Under the pieces are notes generated by a model. The model did not search any database. It was not told where the DNA came from and saw only the letters and a list, made by a program, of their open reading frames with translations. From contig CANFOR010000133.1 in assembly GCA_947448675.1 (NCBI GenBank), forward strand, positions 1 to 7,796: a DNA stretch of 7,796 nt, in the 5' to 3' direction. Source of the stretch: Betaproteobacteria bacterium (GTDB taxonomy: Bacteria; Pseudomonadota; Gammaproteobacteria; Burkholderiales; Burkholderiaceae_C). Below, one piece after another: positions 1 through 4,887 of this stretch. The translations under genes and the position numbers were made by a program. Positions within the stretch are counted from its first letter, which is position 1. The number at the start of each line of letters is the position of its first letter.

Positions 1-137
1 ACCAGATTCGCAGCTACGTGCTCGACAACAGCCGCATCAAAGACCTGCGCACCAATGTGGAGGTGTCGGCCACGCAGAAAGTGCTCGACGGCGACTTGGA
101 CATTTTCATTGAGGCTTCGCTCAAGCAGGGTGTGTGA
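1..137 (+). CDS. prfB: Peptide chain release factor 2, C-terminal end (partial)
   Basis: Only the last 44 codons are in the window, read from base 3 to the TGA at 135-137; the gene starts to the left. The peptide opens QIRSYVLDNSRIKDLRT and ends with a DGDLDIFIEASL-type tail, which is the characteristic C-terminus of RF2 (E. coli RF2 has QIRSYVLDDSRIKDLRTG and DQFIEASLKAGL at the same place). RF2 is the cytosolic factor that recognises UGA and UAA stop codons and triggers peptide release. The GGQ and SPF motifs and any programmed frameshift lie outside the window and cannot be checked. The stop codon shares its final A with the next start (TGATG), so the HAD gene is probably translated by coupled reinitiation. 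Confidence 0.93.
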   Translation, partial: QIRSYVLDNSRIKDLRTNVEVSATQKVLDGDLDIFIEASLKQGV

Positions 138-823
138 TGGGCACCCCTATCTCCACCCAAGCCCTGATCTTCGACATGGACGGCACCATGATCGACTCCA
201 TGCCTTTCCATGCGCAAAGCTGGGTGGAGTTTTGCCGCCGCCATCGGCTGCAAATGGACTTGGCCGACATGATGCGCCGCACCACAGGCCGCACCGGCAC
301 CGAGTGCATGGGCGAGCTGTTTGGCCGCAGCATGAGCACCGCAGAGGCACTGCCCTATGTGCTGGAAAAAGAAGCCATTTACCGCGCGCTATTTGCGCCG
401 ATGTTTGCCGAGGTGAAGGGTTTTCAAGCATTTGCTGCGCAAGCCCGCAGCATGGGTTTAAAGATTGGCGTAGGCACGGCAGGCGACCGCCACAACATTG
501 CTTTTGCCATGGGGCATTTGCAAATGGCGCAGGCTCCGCAGGCCATCGTCGGTGGTGACGAAGGCCTGCCCGGTAAGCCCGAGCCTGCTATATTTTTAGA
601 AGCAGCTCAGCGTTTAGCCGTGACCGCTTGCGAGTGCATTGTGTTTGAAGACGCGCCCTTTGGCATTGAAGCGGCGCGGCGCGCGGGCATGCGGGCCGTG
701 GCCATTTGCACGACCCACAGCGCTGCTGAATTGGCAGGCAGCCATGTGCTGGCCGCAGTGCCCGATTACGAAGCATTATTGAAGCAAGAATTTTTGGAGA
801 AATTGCATGTTGTTATTGCGTGA
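137..823 (+). CDS. HAD-superfamily hydrolase, beta-phosphoglucomutase/phosphatase-like (subfamily IA)
   Basis: A 228-residue soluble HAD-fold protein. Motif I is FDMDGTMIDS with the catalytic pair D13 and D15. The following helical region (about 20-90) is the usual C1 cap of subfamily IA. Motif II is probably T114 in VGTAGDR, motif III is K147 in GKPEP, and motif IV is E171/D172 in FEDAPFGIEAARRAGM. All catalytic positions are present, so an active phosphatase or phosphomutase acting on small phosphorylated metabolites is likely; the substrate cannot be told from sequence. A GTG at 134 could also start the frame. I prefer the ATG at 137 because it overlaps the prfB stop and sits about 6 bases after a weak AGGG (127-130). 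The 3' end overlaps pepN by 17 bases. The stretch around 587-603 is unusually AT-rich but encodes the expected PAIFLEAA of the family. Confidence 0.9.
   Translation: MGTPISTQALIFDMDGTMIDSMPFHAQSWVEFCRRHRLQMDLADMMRRTTGRTGTECMGELFGRSMSTAEALPYVLEKEAIYRALFAPMFAEVKGFQAFAAQARSMGLKIGVGTAGDRHNIAFAMGHLQMAQAPQAIVGGDEGLPGKPEPAIFLEAAQRLAVTACECIVFEDAPFGIEAARRAGMRAVAICTTHSAAELAGSHVLAAVPDYEALLKQEFLEKLHVVIA
795..800 (+). promoter_or_regulatory. Ribosome binding site of pepN inside the HAD gene
   Basis: TGGAGA lies 6 bases before the ATG at 807, within the HAD coding sequence. It supports 807 as the pepN start and indicates that pepN is translated from the same transcript as the overlapping upstream gene. 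Confidence 0.6.
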
Positions 824-3566
824 TGGGCAAGCCGCCCCAGCTGTGGTGCGCCGTGCCGACTACAGCGCCCCGGCCTTTTGGGTTGATACCGTCGATCTGT
901 GCTTCGACCTCGACCCGGCCAAAACCCGGGTGCTGAACACAATGCGCCTGCGCCGCAACCCTGCGGTGGCCGCGCAAGCCCTGCGCCTGGACGGTGAAGA
1001 ACTCAACCTGGCGCGGGTGCTGGTCAACGGCCAAGGTGTGTCTTTCAAAACCGAAGGCGCACAACTGGTGCTAGAAAATTTGCCCGAGGGCAACGCGCCC
1101 TTTGATGTCGAAATTTTCACCACCTGCGCACCTGCTAAAAACACCAGCCTCACCGGCCTTTACCTCAGCAACGAGGCGTTTTTTACCCAGTGCGAGGCCG
1201 AAGGCTTTCGGCGCATCAGCTACTTTTTAGACCGGCCCGACGTCATGGCCAGCTACAGCGTCACCCTGCGCGCCAACAAAGCGCTCTACCCAGTGCTGCT
1301 GTCCAACGGCAACCTGGTTGAACAAGGCGACTTAGAAGACGGCCGCCACTTTGCCAAGTGGGTTGACCCACACAAAAAGCCCAGCTATTTGTTTGCCCTG
1401 GTGGCGGGCAAACTGGTCTGCCGCGAGCAGCGCATCACCTCGCGCGCGGGCCAAGAGCATGTGCTGCAAGTCTATGTGCGCTCGGGTGATTTAGACAAAA
1501 CCGAGCACGCCATGCACTCGCTGATGGCCGCCGTGGCATGGGACGAAGCGCGCTTTGGTTTGAGCCTTGACCTTGAGCGTTTCATGATCGTGGCGGTGGG
1601 TGACTTCAACATGGGCGCCATGGAAAACAAGGGCCTGAACATCTTCAACACCAAGTACGTGTTGGCCAACCAGGCCACAGCGACTGACGTGGATTTTTCC
1701 AACATCGAGTCGGTGGTCGGCCACGAGTATTTTCACAACTGGACAGGCAACCGCGTCACCTGCCGCGACTGGTTTCAGCTCTCGCTCAAAGAGGGGCTCA
1801 CGGTGTTCCGCGACCAAGAGTTCAGCCAAGACATGGCCGGTGTAGCCTCGGCCCGCGCCGTCAAGCGCATTGAAGACGTGCGCCTGCTGCGCACCGTGCA
1901 ATTTGCCGAAGACGCAGGCCCCATGGCGCACCCGGTGCGGCCCGACCAATACCAAGAGATCAATAACTTCTACACCGTCACCATTTACGAAAAAGGTGCC
2001 GAGGTGGTGCGCATGATGCAAACCTTGGTCGGCCAAGACGGTTTTGCCCAAGGCATGAAGCTGTACTTTGCGCGCCACGACGGCCAGGCCGTTACCTGCG
2101 ACGACTTTGCCCAAGCGATTGCCGACGCCAACCCCGGCTCGCTGCTGTCGACTCACTTGGCGCAGTTCAAAAACTGGTACGCGCAAGCAGGCACCCCACG
2201 CCTGCAGGCCGTGGGCCGCTACGACGCGCAGGCGCAAAGCTACACCCTGTCGCTGACCCAGAGCTGCGCTGCTGTCAATGGACACGCAGCCAATGCACCC
2301 TTTGTGCTGCCCATCAGCTTGGCCCTGCTCGACGCTAGCGGCCAAGCCCTGACCTTGCAGTTGGCAGGCGAGGCGCAGAGCCAAGGCAGCGAGCGCCTCA
2401 CTGAGCGTCTGCTGGTGCTCACGCAAACGCAAGAAGAATGGGTGTTTACCAACATCGGCCACGAGCCCGTGCCATCGCTGCTGCGCAACTTTAGCGCGCC
2501 GGTTATTTTGGACTGCAACTACAGCGACGCAGCCCTCTTGCACCTGCTCGCACACGACTCCGACGCCTTCAACCGCTGGGAGGCGGCGCAGCGCCTGGGT
2601 CTGCGTATTGCTACACAATTGATAGCTACCTACGCACAATCAGCGGGCATTGCAGGCATTTTTACCTCTGAAAACAGCGCCTTAATTAGCGCCTACACTA
2701 AAGCCCTGCGCAGCATTGCGCGCAGCACGCAGCTCGACGCAGCCTTTCAAGAGCTGCTGCTCACCCTGCCGTCTGAAAGCTATATTGCCGAGCAGTTAAA
2801 CGAGGTTGACCCGCAGTGCATCCACGCCGTGCGCGAAGCCCTGCGCCTGCACCTGGCCACGGCCTTGCAGGCCGATTGGCAGGCCGTGTGGGAGCAGGCC
2901 CAGGCCACGCTGCGCGGCCAAGCCTACACCCCCGACCACGCCAGCGCAGGCCGCCGCGCACTGGCCAACTTGGCGCTGGCCAACCTGTGTTTGGTGGCCG
3001 CGCCAAGCCACGACGCGGTGTGGCCCGGCAAGGCTTACCAAGCCTTCAAAGACGCCAGCAATATGAGCGAGCGCATGGGCGCGCTCTCGGCCCTGGTGGG
3101 CAGTGTGGGCTTGGGCCACCCACTGGCGGCGCAGGCTTTGCAAAGCTTCTACGCTCTGTTCCAAGGCGACGACTTGGTCATCGACAAATGGTTTGCGCTG
3201 CAAGCGGCCAGCCCCGACGTGAACGGCAGCGCCCTGCTGGCCGTGAAGCAACTCATGGCGCACCGCGACTTTTCATTGCGCAACCCCAACCGCGCGCGCA
3301 GCGTGATCTTCAGCTACTGCAGCGCCAACCCCGGCGGCTTTCACCGCACGGATGCGGCAGGCTATGTGTTTTGGAGCGAGCGCGTGCTGGAGCTCGACGC
3401 CATCAACCCACAAGTGGCCGCGCGCCTGGCGCGGGCGCTCGACCGCTGGAAGAAGCTGGCCGAGCCCTACCGCAGCGCCGCCCGCGAAGCCATCGCCCGG
3501 GTTGCTGCCAAGGCCGATTTAAGCAATGATGTGCGCGAGGTCGTTGCCCGCGCGCTGGCCGACTGA
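807..3566 (+). CDS. pepN: Aminopeptidase N, M1 family zinc metallopeptidase
   Basis: A 919-residue cytosolic aminopeptidase that removes N-terminal residues from peptides in the last steps of protein turnover. The N-terminal beta-domain contains QCEAEGFRRISYFLDRPDV, typical of bacterial PepN. The exopeptidase motif GAMEN is at 270-274. The zinc site HEYFHNW gives H306, E307 (catalytic) and H310, and the third ligand E329 lies in LKEGLT at the correct spacing. The transition-state tyrosine is Y394 in TIYEKGAEV, matching E. coli Y381. The C-terminal helical domain is complete (VIDKWFALQA, NPNRARS, NPQVAARL). The protein is about 50 residues longer than E. coli PepN (870). Part of the excess is a low-GC, repeat-like stretch at 2608-2690 (residues about 601-628). 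No signal peptide is present. It is followed by a repeat-filled gap before fbp. I am confident of the identity; the start rests on the SD at 795-800 and family alignment. Confidence 0.97.
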   Translation: MLLLRDGQAAPAVVRRADYSAPAFWVDTVDLCFDLDPAKTRVLNTMRLRRNPAVAAQALRLDGEELNLARVLVNGQGVSFKTEGAQLVLENLPEGNAPFDVEIFTTCAPAKNTSLTGLYLSNEAFFTQCEAEGFRRISYFLDRPDVMASYSVTLRANKALYPVLLSNGNLVEQGDLEDGRHFAKWVDPHKKPSYLFALVAGKLVCREQRITSRAGQEHVLQVYVRSGDLDKTEHAMHSLMAAVAWDEARFGLSLDLERFMIVAVGDFNMGAMENKGLNIFNTKYVLANQATATDVDFSNIESVVGHEYFHNWTGNRVTCRDWFQLSLKEGLTVFRDQEFSQDMAGVASARAVKRIEDVRLLRTVQFAEDAGPMAHPVRPDQYQEINNFYTVTIYEKGAEVVRMMQTLVGQDGFAQGMKLYFARHDGQAVTCDDFAQAIADANPGSLLSTHLAQFKNWYAQAGTPRLQAVGRYDAQAQSYTLSLTQSCAAVNGHAANAPFVLPISLALLDASGQALTLQLAGEAQSQGSERLTERLLVLTQTQEEWVFTNIGHEPVPSLLRNFSAPVILDCNYSDAALLHLLAHDSDAFNRWEAAQRLGLRIATQLIATYAQSAGIAGIFTSENSALISAYTKALRSIARSTQLDAAFQELLLTLPSESYIAEQLNEVDPQCIHAVREALRLHLATALQADWQAVWEQAQATLRGQAYTPDHASAGRRALANLALANLCLVAAPSHDAVWPGKAYQAFKDASNMSERMGALSALVGSVGLGHPLAAQALQSFYALFQGDDLVIDKWFALQAASPDVNGSALLAVKQLMAHRDFSLRNPNRARSVIFSYCSANPGGFHRTDAAGYVFWSERVLELDAINPQVAARLARALDRWKKLAEPYRSAAREAIARVAAKADLSNDVREVVARALAD
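2608..2690 (+). repeat. Low-GC, repeat-like segment inside pepN, in frame
   Basis: These bases are about 44% G+C by hand count, inside a clearly GC-rich gene. They open with the imperfect palindrome GCTACACAATTGATAGC (2610-2626), followed by a CCTACGC stretch and GGCATTTTTACC (2654-2665). The layout resembles, from memory, short interspersed repeats of Acidovorax, Polaromonas and Rhodoferax genomes that begin GCTATCAAA...TAGC and continue with a TTGCGC-like block and a GAGGC..TTTT-like block. It keeps the pepN frame open, encoding a segment near IATQLIATYAQSAG. In E. coli PepN the corresponding stretch between the RWDAAQ and LTLPS landmarks is about 9 residues shorter. That this is an inserted and partly decayed repeat is an inference. 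Confidence 0.4.
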
Positions 3567-3625
3567 AAATGCAAACAGCCGGACGCAGTGGCCGCGAAAA
3601 CTCGCAAAGAACGCGAAAGAACAGC

Positions 3626-3658
3626 CCAAAAATTAAATTAAATTTTGGTTTTCTTTTT
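3626..3658 (+). terminator. Possible intrinsic terminator after pepN
   Basis: Bases 3626-3648 form a near-perfect palindrome: CC at one end pairs with GG at the other, and 9 of 11 positions pair around an A/T-only interior. TTTTCTTTTT (3649-3658) follows directly. A hairpin plus U-tract is the layout of a Rho-independent terminator and the place is right, about 60 bases after the pepN stop. The stem has only two G-C pairs, so the hairpin is weak alone; the larger inverted repeat around it could add stability or compete with it. Confidence 0.3.
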
Positions 3659-3677
3659 GCGTTCTTCGCGTTCTTTG

Positions 3678-3683
3678 CATAAT
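3678..3683 (+). promoter_or_regulatory. Candidate -10 element for fbp
   Basis: CATAAT matches the sigma70 -10 consensus at five of six positions and lies 54 bases before the fbp ATG, where it interrupts the 9-mer array. The region about 17 bases upstream reads TTTTGC, a poor -35. I offer it only because no other promoter-like sequence is visible in the pepN-fbp gap. Confidence 0.2.
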
Positions 3684-3737
3684 GTTCGCGTCCTTCGCGT
3701 CCTTCGCGTCCTGAATCCGACTTACCCAGCCACTACC

Positions 3738-4745
3738 ATGACACAAAAAATTTCTCTCACCCGCTACCTGGTTGAACAGCAGCGCATCGACGGGCTGATC
3801 CCATCGCAACTGCGTTTGTTGCTCGAAGTGGTGGCGCGCGCTTGCAAGAGCATCAGCCAAGCCGTGAACAAGGGTGCGTTGGGCGGCGTGCTGGGCAGCG
3901 CCGAGAGCGAAAACGTACAGGGCGAGATTCAAAAAAAGCTCGACATCATTGCCAATGAGGTGCTGATCGAAGCCAACGAATGGGGTGGCCATTTGGCCGC
4001 CATGGCCAGCGAAGAAATGGACGGCATTTACGTGGTGCCCAATCGCTACCCGCAAGGCGAATACCTGCTGCTGTTCGACCCTTTAGACGGCTCCAGCAAC
4101 ATCGACGTGAACGTGAGCATTGGCACCATCTTTAGCGTACTCACCAAGCCCGAGGGCGGTGGCGGTGTTGAGGCCAAAGACTTTTTGCAAACCGGTAGCA
4201 AGCAGGTGGCCGCAGGCTATTGCATTTATGGCCCGCAAACCACCTTGGTGCTCACCGTGGGCGACGGCGTGGCCATGTTCACGCTCGACCGTGAGCAGGG
4301 CAGCTTTGTGCTCACACAAGAAAAGATGCGCGTGCCCGCCGACACCCAAGAATTTGCCATCAACATGAGCAATATGCGGCACTGGGCCGCGCCCGTTAAG
4401 CGCTATGTCGATGAGTGTTTGCAAGGCAAAGACGGCCCACGCGGCAAAGACTTCAACATGCGCTGGATCGCCTCCATGGTGGCCGATGTGCACCGTATCC
4501 TCACCCGTGGCGGTGTGTTCATGTACCCCTGGGACGCGCGCGAGCCGCACAAACCCGGCAAGCTGCGCCTGATGTACGAGGCCAACCCCATGGGCTGGCT
4601 CATCGAGCAAGCGGGCGGCGCGGCCAGCAATGGTCAGCAACGTATCTTAGACATCGTGCCCAGCCAATTACACGAACGCGTTAGCGTGATATTAGGCTCA
4701 AAGAACGAAGTCGAACGGATTAATAATTACCATAGGCAGATATAA
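3738..4745 (+). CDS. fbp: Fructose-1,6-bisphosphatase, class I
   Basis: A 335-residue cytosolic enzyme, close to the usual 330-340, that hydrolyses fructose 1,6-bisphosphate to fructose 6-phosphate in gluconeogenesis. The N-terminus MTQKISLTRYLVEQQ is typical of proteobacterial class I enzymes. Metal and phosphate binding is seen in SEEMD (91-95) and FDPLDGSSNIDVNVSIGT (113-130, with D114 and D117). The active-site signature is GKLRLMYEANPMGWLIEQAG (274-293), with E281. The ATG at 3738 is chosen because family homology begins there. The frame stays open upstream to a TTG at 3645, but those codons are the 9-mer repeat and give a VLRVLRVL peptide. No Shine-Dalgarno sequence is visible before 3738. 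The stop codon at 4743-4745 lies inside the presumed -10 box of the downstream tRNA, and no terminator separates the two. Confidence 0.96.
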   Translation: MTQKISLTRYLVEQQRIDGLIPSQLRLLLEVVARACKSISQAVNKGALGGVLGSAESENVQGEIQKKLDIIANEVLIEANEWGGHLAAMASEEMDGIYVVPNRYPQGEYLLLFDPLDGSSNIDVNVSIGTIFSVLTKPEGGGGVEAKDFLQTGSKQVAAGYCIYGPQTTLVLTVGDGVAMFTLDREQGSFVLTQEKMRVPADTQEFAINMSNMRHWAAPVKRYVDECLQGKDGPRGKDFNMRWIASMVADVHRILTRGGVFMYPWDAREPHKPGKLRLMYEANPMGWLIEQAGGAASNGQQRILDIVPSQLHERVSVILGSKNEVERINNYHRQI

Positions 4746-4746
4746 T
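4741..4746 (+). promoter_or_regulatory. TATAAT -10 element, likely the tRNA-Thr promoter
   Basis: A perfect TATAAT hexamer ends 9 bases before the mature tRNA 5' end, so transcription would start only 2-4 bases before it. The bases after it (CCGACCCGT) are GC-rich, like the discriminator of stable-RNA promoters that respond to ppGpp. The hexamer overlaps the fbp stop codon. No good TTGACA-like -35 is found at 16-18 bases upstream (GATTAA at 17), so the promoter may be weak, or the tRNA may also be cut from the fbp transcript. Confidence 0.5.
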
Positions 4747-4755
4747 CCGACCCGT

Positions 4756-4831
4756 GCCGGTGTAGCTCAGTTGGTAGAGCAACGCACTCGTAACGCGTAG
4801 GTCAGCAGTTCGATTCCGCTCACCGGCACCA
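4756..4831 (+). tRNA. tRNA-Thr, anticodon CGT
   Basis: The cloverleaf can be drawn by hand. The acceptor stem GCCGGTG (4756-4762) pairs perfectly with CACCGGC (4821-4827). The D-stem is GCTC/GAGC (4765-4768 with 4777-4780). The anticodon loop CTCGTAA (4787-4793) has CGT at 4789-4791. The T-loop is TTCGATT (4809-4815). The discriminator is A at 4828 and CCA is encoded at 4829-4831; total length is 76. The anticodon reads ACG threonine codons, and the body resembles E. coli thrW. Two stem positions are A-C mismatches: 4786/4794 at the base of the anticodon loop (31-39), and 4807/4817 in the T-stem (52-62). Both would be A-U pairs if the second base were T. The gene lies 10 bases after fbp and 56 bases before the polysaccharide export gene. 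Confidence 0.93.
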
Positions 4832-4848
4832 GTATTCATGCCAACGTG

Positions 4849-4881
4849 CTCCTTGCAGCCGTTATTTGCAAATCAAAGGAG
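4849..4881 (+). promoter_or_regulatory. Shine-Dalgarno of the export gene and a hairpin that could mask it
   Basis: AAAGGAG (4875-4881) is a strong Shine-Dalgarno sequence 6 bases before the TTG at 4888 and decides that start. Upstream, CTCCTT (4849-4854) is the exact complement of AAGGAG (4876-4881). Alternatively CTCC (4849-4852) pairs with GGAG (4878-4881) while TTGCA (4853-4857) pairs with TGCAA (4867-4871), leaving a 9-base loop and a 6-base bulge. Either fold hides the ribosome binding site. No T-run follows, so this is not a terminator. Its regulatory role is an inference. Confidence 0.45.
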
Positions 4882-4887
4882 TATGCG

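Larger units (their letters stand above)
3593..3711. repeat. Imperfect inverted repeat made of 9-base units, AT-rich centre
   Basis: The left arm core GCAAAGAACGCGAAAGAAC (3604-3622) is the reverse complement of GTTCTTCGCGTTCTTTGC (3661-3678) apart from one extra base. With looser pairing the arms extend to 3593-3622 and 3661-3690, both outer ends being CGCGAA/TTCGCG. The right side consists of tandem 9-mers: GTTCTTCGC, GTTCTTTGC, an interruption ATAAT plus GTTCGC, then GTCCTTCGC twice and a final GTCC. Between the arms lies an AT-rich near-palindrome (3626-3648). The element takes up most of the pepN-fbp gap and has no coding signs. It looks like a dispersed REP/MITE-like element; the other copies needed to prove that are not in this window. 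Confidence 0.75.

Noticed and set aside
134..136. GTG at 134 as the start of the HAD gene
   Set aside because: It is possible, but it adds only one residue and is only 3 bases from the AGGG. ATG at 137 gives the common TGATG stop-start overlap and better spacing.
1491..2639. Long open frame of 382 codons on the minus strand opposite pepN
   Set aside because: It lies wholly inside a pepN with intact catalytic motifs. The translation is rich in His, Val, Gln and Ala without any recognisable domain, which is typical of an antisense shadow in GC-rich genes.
2816..3529. Plus-strand open frame of 237 codons in another frame of pepN
   Set aside because: The translation is dominated by Arg, Ala, Pro and Gly, as expected from reading GC-rich codons out of phase; pepN is intact in its own frame.
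3604..3711. CRISPR array, considered because of regular repeats near fbp
   Set aside because: The units are 9 bases and directly adjacent, with no unique spacers, and the arms are inverted; the layout does not fit CRISPR.
4853..4871. TTGCA/TGCAA stem as a terminator for the tRNA
   Set aside because: The stem is only 5 pairs and no T-run follows it, so it does not look like an intrinsic terminator.
4846..4887. GTG start at 4846 for the export protein
   Set aside because: No Shine-Dalgarno precedes it, and it would add 14 residues, including a Cys, before the signal peptide. TTG at 4888 has AAAGGAG at ideal spacing.
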